NCBI GenBank assembly: GCA_021713415.1
Contig: JAKJJQ010000035.1
Coordinates: 1 to 30,479, forward strand
Reading direction: 5' to 3'
DNA from: M0027 sp021713415
GTDB taxonomy: Bacteria > Pseudomonadota > Gammaproteobacteria > Francisellales > Francisellaceae
DNA: 30,479 bases
This document shows positions 14,468 to 23,239 of this stretch, one piece after another. Position 1 is the first letter of the stretch; each line of letters begins with the position of its first letter. A model generated the notes under the pieces. It did no database searches and had not been told where the DNA came from. It worked only from the letters and a program-made list of their open reading frames with translations. The translations under genes were made by a program, and so were the position numbers.

Positions 14468-14496
14468 ACGCTATCAGTGATTGTAGTTCACGTCAA
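14468..14496 (-). promoter_or_regulatory. Promoter of metN-metIQ
   Basis: On the - strand TTGACG (14491-14496) and TAGCGT (14468-14473) are 17 bases apart. The -35 is strong, the -10 weak. The implied start near 14461 coincides with the first base of the SAM-II-like element, giving a leader of about 135 bases. Confidence 0.5.
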
Positions 14497-14536
14497 CGTT
14501 TAAAATAATAAAAATAGATCAAATATTGGAGTAAAT

Positions 14537-15916
14537 TTATACAGGGGTATGAATTTGAACGCTTTGGGCTGTGTTATTTTCTAATGACTCTTCATTAAAA
14601 TGACGAACTAATAGTGCATAAGAGACATCACGTTCACTCAATACTTCGTCTAAATGAATATAAGCAGTATAGCCACTACCTTTTGCCGTTTGCATGGTTT
14701 CGCCATATTGATCTTGCATATTATCTAGTGTGATCATACGACTACCTGACGGTAACATTAATTCAATACGATCTCCAATGCTAAAACGGTTGCGAACATT
14801 CACTTCAATTTTACCATTGTGACGATCATAGTCAGTTACCTCACCAACAAACTGTTGTGATTTACTTTTTGATGATGAATTTTCATATTTTTGATATTCA
14901 TCATGGACATGGCGTCTAAAAAAGCCCTCTGTATAGCCACGATTTGCTAAGCCCTCTAATGTATCCATTAAAGCCATATCAAATGGGCGGTTATTTATCG
15001 CATCGTCAATTGCTTTACGATAAAGTTGTGCTGTTCTTGCTGCATAGAAGAAGCTTTTAGTACGTCCTTCAATTTTAAAACATTCAACACCCGCTTTAGT
15101 TAAAGATTCAATATGATGAATGGCACGTAAATCTTTTGAGTTCATGATATAAGTACCATGCTCATCTTCAAACATAGGCGATAGTTTGCCTGGATCTTTA
15201 TCACTTTCTAAAAGTACAATTTTTCTTGAAGGTTCACCTATGCCAAGGGTTGGTTGACTAACTGCTTCAACATTACCCCATTCATCTTCTTTTGCTTCTG
15301 TGACATGATAGCTATTACGACAAGCATTATTACAAACACCTTGATTAGGATCTCTATGTTTAATATAGCCAGATAATAAGCAACGCCCAGAGTAAGCCAT
15401 ACATAATGAGCCATGTACAAAGACTTCTAATTCTACATCTGGGCAGTGTGTTTTAATCTCTTCAATTTCTTTTAGCGATAATTCGCGTGATAAAATAACA
15501 CGTTTAATACCAAGTGTTTTATGCCAAAATTTTACTGCTTGGTAATTAACGGTATTCATTTGAACAGATAAATGGATTTCTTGATCAGGGTAAGCGTCTC
15601 TTACCATCATCATCATGCCTGGATCAGACATAATCAAAGCATCAGGTTTAAGTTCTAATACCGGTGCTAAGTCATTTAAATAGGTTTTAATTTTAGCATT
15701 ATGTGGTGCGATATTATTGGCTAATAAAAAACGTTTACCTAAGCTATGTGCTTCATCAATACCTTCTTTTAGTTTTTCTAAGGTAGAAAACTCATTGTTT
15801 CTTGCGCGTAGACTATAGCGTGGTTGGCCTGCATAAACAGCATCAGCGCCATAGGCAAAAGCAAAGCGCATGGATTGTAATGAACCTGCAGGTGATAGTA
15901 ATTCAGGAGATGTCAT
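14537..15916 (-). CDS. trhP: tRNA hydroxylation protein TrhP (peptidase U32 family, YegQ)
   Basis: The 459-residue protein matches E. coli YegQ/TrhP in length (453) and throughout. It begins ELLSPAGSLQSMRFAFAYGADAVYAG, in parts PELLSPAG and YGADAVYAG, and carries the U32 signature EVFVHGSLCMAYSGRCLLS (164-182). Four Cys at 172, 179, 195 and 199 are the likely Fe-S ligands. TrhP acts with prephenate-dependent chemistry to hydroxylate U34 (ho5U) in several tRNAs, the first step towards (m)cmo5U; despite the family name it is not a protease here. A good AGAGG lies upstream. It is separate from the met operon, whose promoter starts about 40 bases after its stop. Confidence 0.92.
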   Translation of the reverse strand: MTSPELLSPAGSLQSMRFAFAYGADAVYAGQPRYSLRARNNEFSTLEKLKEGIDEAHSLGKRFLLANNIAPHNAKIKTYLNDLAPVLELKPDALIMSDPGMMMMVRDAYPDQEIHLSVQMNTVNYQAVKFWHKTLGIKRVILSRELSLKEIEEIKTHCPDVELEVFVHGSLCMAYSGRCLLSGYIKHRDPNQGVCNNACRNSYHVTEAKEDEWGNVEAVSQPTLGIGEPSRKIVLLESDKDPGKLSPMFEDEHGTYIMNSKDLRAIHHIESLTKAGVECFKIEGRTKSFFYAARTAQLYRKAIDDAINNRPFDMALMDTLEGLANRGYTEGFFRRHVHDEYQKYENSSSKSKSQQFVGEVTDYDRHNGKIEVNVRNRFSIGDRIELMLPSGSRMITLDNMQDQYGETMQTAKGSGYTAYIHLDEVLSERDVSYALLVRHFNEESLENNTAQSVQIHTPV

Positions 15917-15962
15917 TGTATTTAGTGCCTCTTGATTTAAAATTTTAAAATTGGCTTATATT

Positions 15963-15978
15963 TGATCAATAAAGATCA
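15963..15978. repeat. Small inverted repeat upstream of trhP
   Basis: TGATC (15963-15967) and GATCA (15974-15978) flank AATAAA in the gap between the divergent trhP and secreted-protein genes. It could be an operator half-site pair, but it is short enough to occur by chance. Confidence 0.2.
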
Positions 15979-16103
15979 TTTGGTTGCTGATTGTATCTAA
16001 AAAGTATGCAATTTGCCAATAATTAATCATTTAAAGCCTCTTTTTATCTATGAACACTTCGATTAAAATCAGTAGTAAGTAATCAATTGATAGTTGTAGA
16101 TGA

Positions 16104-17078
16104 ATGATGTTTTTTAGCAAATTTAAAATGATATTATTAAATACGTTTTGTATCATCATGTTGGTAAGTAACTTTGCCTATGCAAATGCTTCGAAAGCTA
16201 ATCAAACGGATGACTTAAGTAGTAATCAAGAAGTTAATGCAGTGATAAAAAAAATTGATGTCCTGCAAAAAGAACTAGATCAGATCAATGCTAAAATTAA
16301 TCAATTATTTTCACAAGATAAACAACAAGTACAGCAACCTAAAAAAACGCTAACACCGCAAGAGATGCAGGCTCAATCAAGTTCAATTTTTATCCCTGGC
16401 GGTGCGCCACGACCAATTACAAATCAATCACACCTTAATCAGCCTAAGGCGCCAACGCCTAATAAAGACGCACCTAAAGATCAAAAAGATACAGCAGATG
16501 CAAAATCTAATAAAACAAATGATAATTCAAGCGGTAGTAGTTATTCAAACAACAATACCAATGATTATAATAACGCAAATAATTATTCAACACCGTTTCC
16601 ATCGACAGCAAATAGGCAAGTTACCTTATCATTAAATGACTATACTTCTGATACGCCTACTTATACTTATGATAGTAGTACATCTTCTGTTACATTTACA
16701 TTTGTAAATGATATAACACTGACTTTAAATTTTAATAATTTTTCTGTATTTAATTTAAAAATTTGTAATAGTAGCTTTGAAAACTGTCAAACAGTGACTG
16801 ATAATCCATCAACAAATGAGTACCAACTATCAACAAGTCAGTTAAATGCAGTTAATTCAAACCTAGGTGCAACACAGGCATCGCTTTCAGGTGGTACTTT
16901 TTTTGTGCCAACTTTCTATATTCAATATACTGCAACCTCAGGCTCATCTACACTCTTAACGGGTAGTTTTTCATTCCCAACAAGTTCAAGTGATATCTCT
17001 TGTAGTAGCGCATCTAGTACAGTGTCTTGTCAATTACTAGATAGTACCCAAGTGAATTTTTCAAGTTCAAATAGTTAA
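16104..17078 (+). CDS. Secreted Asn/Ser/Thr-rich protein with short coiled coil; function unknown
   Basis: I do not recognise this 324-residue protein. It has a clear signal peptide (cleavage likely after AYA at 25-27) and a heptad-like helix at 42-70 (VNAVIKKIDVLQKELDQI then NAKINQLF). A proline/lysine and Asn/Ser-rich low-complexity linker spans about 75-165. The C-terminal domain (170-324) is rich in Thr, Ser and aromatic residues in alternating beta-strand patterns. Four Cys in that domain (221, 228, 300, 309) form CX6C and CX8C pairs that could be disulfides, fitting export. Two start codons are adjacent (16104, 16107) with a weak ribosome binding site. It is a single gene, divergent from trhP and convergent with plsY. 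Confidence 0.8.
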   Translation: MMFFSKFKMILLNTFCIIMLVSNFAYANASKANQTDDLSSNQEVNAVIKKIDVLQKELDQINAKINQLFSQDKQQVQQPKKTLTPQEMQAQSSSIFIPGGAPRPITNQSHLNQPKAPTPNKDAPKDQKDTADAKSNKTNDNSSGSSYSNNNTNDYNNANNYSTPFPSTANRQVTLSLNDYTSDTPTYTYDSSTSSVTFTFVNDITLTLNFNNFSVFNLKICNSSFENCQTVTDNPSTNEYQLSTSQLNAVNSNLGATQASLSGGTFFVPTFYIQYTATSGSSTLLTGSFSFPTSSSDISCSSASSTVSCQLLDSTQVNFSSSNS

Positions 17079-17090
17079 TGTAAGGTAAAT

Positions 17091-17678
17091 TTATTTTGCT
17101 TTTTGACCAATTTTACTTTCACTACCTTTAAGTAAACGTTGGATATTACCGTGGTGTTTTAAAAGGATAATAATAGCAATGATTGAAAACACAACCATTG
17201 GCTTGAAGCCATAGAGGAAAAACACAATAAATGGTACTTCAATTGTAGCAATTAACGCTGCTAAAGAAGAGTAACGACTAATAAGTGCAATAATTAACCA
17301 GGTAATCACAAAACAAATACCGATAATCCATGAAAAAGCGAATGTAACACCTATAAAAGTTGCAACACCTTTGCCGCCTTTAAACTTAAAAAATACAGGC
17401 CAGATATGTCCAATAATGCTTAAAAGGCCAACTAGGCTTATTTCGAAGAAAGTTAGTTGCAAATACTTTGCAATAATAACTGGTATCAAACCCTTAAGCA
17501 CATCACCTAGCAAGGTTAAAGCAGCTGGTAATTTACCACCTAGTCTTAAAACATTGGTTGCACCAGGGTTGCCTGAGCCAATGCTTCTAGGAGAAGGTAG
17601 ACGAAATAGCATGCAAATTAAGATAGCCATATTGATTGAGCCTAATAGATAGGCAATAATAGCCATTAAATAGATCAT
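17091..17678 (-). CDS. plsY: Glycerol-3-phosphate acyltransferase PlsY
   Basis: The 195-residue membrane protein has the three PlsY motifs: SGNPGATN (35-42), GHIWPVFFKFKGGKGVAT (90-107) and KHHGNIQRLLKGSE (174-187). It uses acyl-phosphate (from PlsX) to acylate glycerol-3-phosphate, making lysophosphatidic acid, the first step of phospholipid synthesis at the inner membrane. Length is normal for the family. It stands alone on the - strand, 12 bases from the convergent end of the secreted-protein gene, and is divergent from the marC-family gene. Confidence 0.96.
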   Translation of the reverse strand: MIYLMAIIAYLLGSINMAILICMLFRLPSPRSIGSGNPGATNVLRLGGKLPAALTLLGDVLKGLIPVIIAKYLQLTFFEISLVGLLSIIGHIWPVFFKFKGGKGVATFIGVTFAFSWIIGICFVITWLIIALISRYSSLAALIATIEVPFIVFFLYGFKPMVVFSIIAIIILLKHHGNIQRLLKGSESKIGQKAK

Positions 17679-17813
17679 ATCGTTAGTTAATGCCCAAATT
17701 GATTAATCGTTTAGGCATTCTATAATTAACTGGCTTAATTGATCAAGCATATTTAAGTTAGGCTCATAATAATGTTGTAGTATAAGTATGCTTTTATAAA
17801 AAGGAGATAAAGT

Positions 17814-18437
17814 GTGTATTTGAGTTTTTTTGTATCGATGATTGTGATTATGAACCCAATTGGTAATGCTGCAATTTATATTGGCTTAATTTCAGATAGA
17901 GATAAAAAGGAACAGGCCTTAACAGCTAAAATTTGTGCAATTGCTGTTTTTATCATTTTACTTGTTTCATTTTGGGCTGGCTGGCCAGTATTAAAGTTTT
18001 TTGGAATTGGTGTGGGTTCATTAAAAGTCGCCGGTGGTCTAATTGTTTTAAGAATTGCTTTATCAATGCTTAAAGGAAGCTCTCATACCCATGATCATGA
18101 TACTGAAGAAGGACAACAAAAATGTGTTAAAAAGGCATCTGTAGCTGTTGTACCAATGGCAATTCCAATTATTGCAGGACCTGGAGCAATCTCTGTTATG
18201 ATTGCTAATGCGCATCAGTTTCAAAGTCTAGAATCAGGCGTTATCATAAGTGTACTAAGTTTATTATTAGCTGTGATTATTTGGTTTGTTTTAGTTATTG
18301 CGCCTTGGCTTGGACGTTTACTCGGTGAGCAAGGTATGCAAATCATCTCAAGAGTCATGGGGCTAATTCTAGCAGCAATTTCAATTGAGATGTTACATAG
18401 TGGAATATTATTACTATTTCCAGCGTTTTCATATTAA
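17814..18437 (+). CDS. MarC family (UPF0056) integral membrane protein
   Basis: The 207-residue protein has six predicted membrane spans and the MarC family landmarks MNPIGNAAIYIGL near residue 12, LKVAGGLIVLRIALSML (69-85) and the repeat-like VPMAIPIIAGPGAISVMI near 112-130. A His/Asp-rich loop (SHTHDHDTEE, 89-98) lies between the halves. Members are of unknown function; older links to antibiotic resistance of MarC did not hold up. AAGGAG seven bases before GTG 17814 fixes the start. It converges with the gene after it, leaving seven bases between stop codons. Confidence 0.88.
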   Translation: MYLSFFVSMIVIMNPIGNAAIYIGLISDRDKKEQALTAKICAIAVFIILLVSFWAGWPVLKFFGIGVGSLKVAGGLIVLRIALSMLKGSSHTHDHDTEEGQQKCVKKASVAVVPMAIPIIAGPGAISVMIANAHQFQSLESGVIISVLSLLLAVIIWFVLVIAPWLGRLLGEQGMQIISRVMGLILAAISIEMLHSGILLLFPAFSY

Positions 18438-18444
18438 CTGTATA

Positions 18445-19044
18445 TTATAAATCATTGTCTGTAAGTGGACAGCTGGTATTTTCTTTAGTTGCATCATAGT
18501 CTAAAAAGTGATGCTTAGGCTGATTCAAATTATTATTAGATTTAAATAAGTTTTTATTATTAAATTTAAAGAAGTTTGAAAAGGAATCTAAATAGCTAGA
18601 AAATTGACCTTTTTGATTATTTGTTTGGTTTGTTGATTGAATACTTTGTTGTGTATTTTGTTGAGACTCTTCTTGTTTAACTAGTTGGGGATTTTTTTGA
18701 TTGTCAGTATCAATAACCAAACAATTTGTATTAAATTGGCCTTTAATTACTTTTAAAGTTATAGGTTGATCAAGTGACACACGGCCATTATAGTCAATAG
18801 CAAGAATTTTATTTTGATCATTATCTAATTCAGCAATTGCATTGATATCATTATAACCATAAACACAAAATTGACGAATTTGACTTCGTACATTAGCAAT
18901 TTCATCATAGATGCCGTCATAGATATATACCTTATTAGGATTATCTTTAATGGCATCATATAAGCGTGCAGTTGTCAGTGCGTTGTTGTTTGATAAATCA
19001 AAGTATTTAGAATCAACTTTTAGTTTAATTATACAATAAGGCAT
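18445..19044 (-). CDS. Hypothetical protein with Gln/Asn-rich linker
   Basis: I do not recognise this 199-residue protein. Residues 1-115 look like a compact alpha/beta domain (YCIIKLKVDSKYF, then VYIYDGIYDEI and ILAIDYNGRV). Residues 117-145 are Gln/Asn/Ser-rich and disordered. The tail holds Phe/Lys/Asn-rich sequence (LDSFSNFFKFNNKNLFKSNN). No signal peptide or membrane span is seen. The ribosome binding site is unusually strong (AGGGGAGGGGA before the ATG), which makes this a real expressed gene. A 228-base gene-free gap separates it from tmk; a TTGACA in that gap on the - strand may be its -35, without a convincing -10. Confidence 0.7.
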   Translation of the reverse strand: MPYCIIKLKVDSKYFDLSNNNALTTARLYDAIKDNPNKVYIYDGIYDEIANVRSQIRQFCVYGYNDINAIAELDNDQNKILAIDYNGRVSLDQPITLKVIKGQFNTNCLVIDTDNQKNPQLVKQEESQQNTQQSIQSTNQTNNQKGQFSSYLDSFSNFFKFNNKNLFKSNNNLNQPKHHFLDYDATKENTSCPLTDNDL

Positions 19045-19272
19045 AATAGTTTCCCCTCCCCTTTATGGTTTTTAAAGCATGCAAAATTAGGCTTTAGTAG
19101 CATAACTTCGAATGATCTTAACTATATGGTAAATTAATCTATCCTAAAATAGCAAGTGATCAATGATGTCAAAAATAATCAAATAGTTAAAGGTTCAGTT
19201 ATGATCTAAATGGTTAACTGATATATTAATAATCTAATACAGAGTAAAGGTTGATAAAACTACCTGTTACAA

Positions 19273-19923
19273 TTAAGCGTTAAAATTAATATAGTACTCT
19301 ATTGCCTGAGTAATATCATTTTGAACTTCACCAATGGGTTTAGAAGCATCAATTGTGACAGCGCTAGGATCATTTTCAACTAATTGGTGAAAAATAGCTC
19401 GAGACCGTTCAAAGAAATCATATTTTTCTTTTTCAATACGATCAGTTTCTCTTGACTGAATGCGACTAAAACCAATCTCAGGTGCTAAATCAAGAAAAAT
19501 AGTTAACCCAGGCTTAAAATCGCCTAATAAGGCATGATGGATTTGTTGAACACGTTGAAGTCCAAGTGATCTGCCACCACCTTGATAGGCAAAGCTTGAA
19601 TAAAAAAAACGATCACAAATAACCCACTGATTGTCATTTAAAGCAGGAATAATTAGCTCTTTTATATGTTGCATTCTCGATGCATACATTAAAAGTAGTT
19701 CTGCTTCATCTGTTAAACTTTCAGTTTTAAAATCAGTGATTAATAATTCTCTAATTTTTTCAGCGATAAAGGTACCGCCAGGTTCACGAGTCAGTTGAAT
19801 TGTTTCATTTGGCTTATGATGCCCAAACCAAGACTCAATTGTCGTCATTGCACTTGATTTACCTGCACCTTCAAGGCCTTCAAGGACGATAAATTTATTT
19901 GTTTGACAGTCTGTAATTGGCAT
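19273..19923 (-). CDS. tmk: Thymidylate kinase
   Basis: The 216-residue enzyme has the P-loop GLEGAGKSS (16-24), the LTREPGGT block (44-51), the DRF motif with FYSSFAYQGGGR (104-118) and a lid region with SRETDRIEKEKYDFF. It phosphorylates dTMP to dTDP. The REPGGT and lid arginines fit the E. coli-type enzyme. It starts five bases after cydX, so it appears to be the last gene of the cytochrome bd operon, an unusual partner. Length is typical (205-215). Confidence 0.95.
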   Translation of the reverse strand: MPITDCQTNKFIVLEGLEGAGKSSAMTTIESWFGHHKPNETIQLTREPGGTFIAEKIRELLITDFKTESLTDEAELLLMYASRMQHIKELIIPALNDNQWVICDRFFYSSFAYQGGGRSLGLQRVQQIHHALLGDFKPGLTIFLDLAPEIGFSRIQSRETDRIEKEKYDFFERSRAIFHQLVENDPSAVTIDASKPIGEVQNDITQAIEYYINFNA

Positions 19924-19928
19924 AAAAC

Positions 19929-20048
19929 TTAACTATTTGATTCTTTGTTATTTGCATTAAGCTCATCACGTCTATCAATTAGTTGACCAGCCCAAATACC
20001 TGCACTGACAGCAAAAATAGCAGTGATTGCCCAAAAAATATAAAACAT
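19929..20048 (-). CDS. cydX: CydX-like small subunit of cytochrome bd oxidase
   Basis: A 39-codon gene follows cydB on the same strand, with AAGGGGA before its ATG. The product (MFYIFWAITAIFAVSAGIWA, then GQLIDRRDE and a polar tail) is a single membrane span with a short C-terminus, as in CydX/YbgT proteins (30-40 residues), which stabilise the haem b595/d region of the CydAB complex. Position right after cydB is the decisive evidence. Sequence similarity to E. coli CydX is modest. Confidence 0.82.
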   Translation of the reverse strand: MFYIFWAITAIFAVSAGIWAGQLIDRRDELNANNKESNS

Positions 20049-20067
20049 AAATTATTCCCCTTTCAAA

Positions 20068-21270
20068 CTAATAGAAAACATGCTTATTTGCTTCAACTTC
20101 TTCAGTAGTAATCTTGCGATTATTTGGCCACATTTTTCGATAGACAAAACGTGTATACGTAAAAATAACTGGAATCATAATCACGGCAACAACTAAAATA
20201 CCAATTAGAGATATTTTAGAACTGGTTGCATTCCAAATAACCAGCGATTGGTTAGGTTCCAATGATGAAGGCATAATAAATGGAAAAACACTTAATGCTA
20301 AAGTTAACACAGTGCCTAAAACGGTAAGCATACTCATGATAAACATCTCTTTGGCAGCATCTTTATTTAGATAATATAAAATACCTAACGCACCTAATAG
20401 AGCAAGTGCAGGTGCTAAAACCATCCATGGGTGTGTTGTATAGTTAAGATACCAGCCACCATCTGTGATGCTTACAACGCTACCATGAATTGGATGGTAA
20501 ATGCCATCTGATAAGTATTTTAAATCAGCATTAGGACTCCAGTGATAGCCAGGTAGGAATATTAACCAAATGCTAATTATGATAAATAAAAGTATAAAAA
20601 GTACTGTGGATATTTTAACAATCATCTTAAAACGATTGTATAAATGCTCAGTCGTTCTAAGCGCAATATAGCAAGCACCATGCATGATTGATAAAACAAC
20701 CGTAAAAATTGCCATTAAAATTGCAAAAGGAGAAAAAAGCTTAAGTAGTGATAATAAAGCAGGCTCCATAATGAATTGGTTAGCATGAGCGCCATAATAA
20801 AAACGTAAAGTCTCTGGATTAAAAGCAAAAGGGAAGCCTAAAAAGATATTACCAACGGCAATGCCTAAAGCAAAAATAGTAACAAAGCTACCTAAAGCAA
20901 GCATCCAGTCCCAGAAGTAGCGCACCTTTTTGGTTAAAAATTTAGAGCGGTACTCAAAGGCAACGGGTCTTAAAAATAAGGCCCAGAGTATTAATAGGAC
21001 AGCTAAATATAATCCTGAGAATGAAGCGGCATAGACTCTTGGCCAGACAGCAAATAATAATCCACCAAAAGCCACAAGCCAAACTTGATTACCATCCCAA
21101 GTTGGCGCCATAACATTAATAATTGCTCGGCGTTCATTATCTGACTTACCAGTAAATGGCACTAGAATGCCACCACCTAAATCAAAGCCAGCAGTTGCAA
21201 GAAATGCATATAAGCTAATACCAACGAAAAGCCAACCAAGAAGTTGTAATATGCTAAGTAAGTCGATCAT
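20068..21270 (-). CDS. cydB: Cytochrome bd ubiquinol oxidase subunit II
   Basis: The 400-residue protein has the CydB N-terminus (GFDLGGGILVPF... NVMAPTWDGNQVWLVAFGG at about 28-69, in parts) and nine or so membrane spans, with E. coli CydB at 379. With CydA it forms the quinol oxidase that reduces O2 with high affinity at the inner membrane; CydB is structurally needed for haem insertion. Two charged lumenal loops are visible (for example HWSPNADLKYLSDG). AAGGAGG precedes the ATG, 14 bases after the cydA stop, so the two are cotranslated. Confidence 0.96.
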   Translation of the reverse strand: MIDLLSILQLLGWLFVGISLYAFLATAGFDLGGGILVPFTGKSDNERRAIINVMAPTWDGNQVWLVAFGGLLFAVWPRVYAASFSGLYLAVLLILWALFLRPVAFEYRSKFLTKKVRYFWDWMLALGSFVTIFALGIAVGNIFLGFPFAFNPETLRFYYGAHANQFIMEPALLSLLKLFSPFAILMAIFTVVLSIMHGACYIALRTTEHLYNRFKMIVKISTVLFILLFIIISIWLIFLPGYHWSPNADLKYLSDGIYHPIHGSVVSITDGGWYLNYTTHPWMVLAPALALLGALGILYYLNKDAAKEMFIMSMLTVLGTVLTLALSVFPFIMPSSLEPNQSLVIWNATSSKISLIGILVVAVIMIPVIFTYTRFVYRKMWPNNRKITTEEVEANKHVFY

Positions 21271-21284
21271 TGATTACGCCTCCT

Positions 21285-22910
21285 TTAAGCTTTTTGGTTT
21301 TGTTGTTGTTTTTCGAAATGATAACGTCCACTGTGTATGGCACTTGGGCCAAGACGTGCAAATTTAAACATTAAAAATATCTCAACAGCAAATAAAACAC
21401 TATCAAAGAGTAAAAATAAAATCATCGTTGTAAATACATCTGCTGTATTAAGCGTTGATGCGCTAATGCTTGTTGGTAGCATATAATATACTGTCCAAGG
21501 CTGTCTGCCATGTTCTGTGACAAACCAGCCAGCAATTGCAGCAATCCATGGTGCTGGAATCATATAGAGCATAAAGCGAAGTACCCATCGATGCTGCCAC
21601 AGTGAATTTCTTGCAAGTAGGAAAATACCGACAACAAACATCAATAACATTAAAAGTCCTAAGCCAACCATGATTCTAAAGCCCCAATAAATACTAAATG
21701 AATTAGGTACGCTATCACGAGTTGCTTTTTCCAAAATGCTGGGATTGTGAGCGATGGCTTGTTCTAGTGATTCACCTTGACCAACATAAGGTAGTAAAAT
21801 CATGCCAAAGCCTAAATCACTTCGATATTGCTTAAAGGTATTTAAAGCTTCTGTATTAGATTGATCTTTTCGGAATTTCATTAAGGCATCATAAGCTTTT
21901 GCACCTTGGATAATTCGCTCTTGATAAGATGGTTGTTCAATGCCATCAGCATTTTTATAGCCATCATACATAATTGCCTTTAAGCCATAAATTGGTGTAT
22001 CTAATGAGTGAGTAACTAAAGGCCCTAGTAAATAAGGAACTTGAATTTCAAATAGGTTTTCTTGCCTTTCTTGATTTGGCCAGGCAATTAAATTAAAGTT
22101 TGCAGGTACCTTTTGGGTGGTCCATTCACCTTCAATTGCGGCAAGTTTTGCAGGTTGTTCACGATAAACAGCCAGCCCATTTTGATCACCCATCACAAGT
22201 AACATAATCGTAACAACAAGCCCAAAGCCTAAACCAACGGCAATTGAACGTTTTGCAAATGCAATGTCTCGGCCATGTAAAAGGTAAAAAGCACTAATAC
22301 CAACGACAAATACAGCAGCTGTTGCATAGCCGGCTAATATCGTATGAATAAAGCCAATTTGTGCAGTAGTACTTGTTAAAATTTCTAATAAATTTGTTGT
22401 CTCCATGCGCATAGTTAATGGATTAAATAAAGCGCCGATTGGATGTTGCATAAAGCCATTGGCAATTAAAATCATCAATGCAGATAATGTTGAGCCAATT
22501 GCCAAGCAAAATGTAGCTGTCAGGTGTTGTTTTTTTGTTAGCTTATCCCAGCCAAAAAAGAAAATACCGATAAACGTTGATTCCAGCATAAAAGCAACTA
22601 AGCCTTCAATTGCAAGTGGTGTTCCAAAAGCATCACCAACAAACTGAGAGTAATAAGCCCAATTTGTACCAAACTCAAATTCCATCGTTAAGCCGGTTAA
22701 AACACCTAAGGCAAAATTAATGCCTAATAGTTTTCCCCAGAATTTAACCATATCTTTATAAACTTGCTTGCCAGTTTTGACATACAAGCATTCCATGGTG
22801 AATAAAATCCAGGTCAATCCCAATGTTAATGGAACAAAGAGAAAGTGAAATGAAGCCGTTAGGCCAAATTGCCAGCGAGCAAAGTCAACAGATAATAATT
22901 GCGGCAGCAT
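21285..22910 (-). CDS. cydA: Cytochrome bd ubiquinol oxidase subunit I
   Basis: The 541-residue protein keeps all key residues in E. coli-like context: His22 in SFHFLF (haem b595 ligand), Glu102 and Glu110 in AIEGLVAFMLEST, His189 in GFIHTILAGY and Met414 in FRIMVGLG (haem b558 ligands). The Q-loop is of the long type (about 250-390), with REQPAKLAAIEGEW near 250 that binds quinol. It starts the cydA-cydB-cydX-tmk run. A perfect TATAAT (22982-22987 on the complementary strand) lies about 72 bases before the ATG, with a poor -35, hinting at activator control, as is common for bd oxidases. Confidence 0.97.
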   Translation of the reverse strand: MLPQLLSVDFARWQFGLTASFHFLFVPLTLGLTWILFTMECLYVKTGKQVYKDMVKFWGKLLGINFALGVLTGLTMEFEFGTNWAYYSQFVGDAFGTPLAIEGLVAFMLESTFIGIFFFGWDKLTKKQHLTATFCLAIGSTLSALMILIANGFMQHPIGALFNPLTMRMETTNLLEILTSTTAQIGFIHTILAGYATAAVFVVGISAFYLLHGRDIAFAKRSIAVGLGFGLVVTIMLLVMGDQNGLAVYREQPAKLAAIEGEWTTQKVPANFNLIAWPNQERQENLFEIQVPYLLGPLVTHSLDTPIYGLKAIMYDGYKNADGIEQPSYQERIIQGAKAYDALMKFRKDQSNTEALNTFKQYRSDLGFGMILLPYVGQGESLEQAIAHNPSILEKATRDSVPNSFSIYWGFRIMVGLGLLMLLMFVVGIFLLARNSLWQHRWVLRFMLYMIPAPWIAAIAGWFVTEHGRQPWTVYYMLPTSISASTLNTADVFTTMILFLLFDSVLFAVEIFLMFKFARLGPSAIHSGRYHFEKQQQNQKA

Positions 22911-23239
22911 AATATATCTTCCTGTTGTTTGTCTTTAATATCTTTAATATGAAAGACTTTTGATATCATACTTACGTGCTCATTATACGCTTAAGTATTA
23001 AATTTTGTAGCGATATTTTACCCCTAAATAAAGTTTTTATAAAATTGTTCCATTTAACAATAGGTTAATTCATTAAATGATCTAAAAAGCTTAAGATACT
23101 TTGCTTGTCAAGAGTGAGAGATTTCTTCTATGATTACAGATAAGTTTAAAGTAAAATTATGTTTATTTACTTTACCAATTACCTATGGGATAGTTTATTT
23201 AATTATAAATTTAATGATTTAAATTCAAGGGAGTATTCA
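22911..23239. promoter_or_regulatory. Divergent control region between cydA and the universal stress gene
   Basis: This 329-base gap holds no gene. The cydA side has TATAAT (- strand, at 22982-22987) and an imperfect direct repeat of ATTAAAG in its 5' leader. The right side holds the usp promoter at 23105-23134. The frame extending the usp gene back to 23159 lies in the leader and is probably not translated. Confidence 0.5.
23105..23134 (+). promoter_or_regulatory. Promoter of the universal stress protein gene
   Basis: TTGTCA (23105-23110) and TATGAT (23129-23134) are 18 bases apart; each matches consensus in five of six positions. Transcription would start near 23141, leaving a leader of about 100 bases before the ATG at 23240. 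Confidence 0.55.

Noticed and set aside
22960..22968. FNR-type site upstream of cydA (TTGATATCA)
   Set aside because: The two half-sites touch; the FNR consensus needs a four-base spacer.
23159..23239. Longer start for the universal stress protein
   Set aside because: The 27 extra residues are unlike the family, and a good ribosome binding site stands before ATG 23240.
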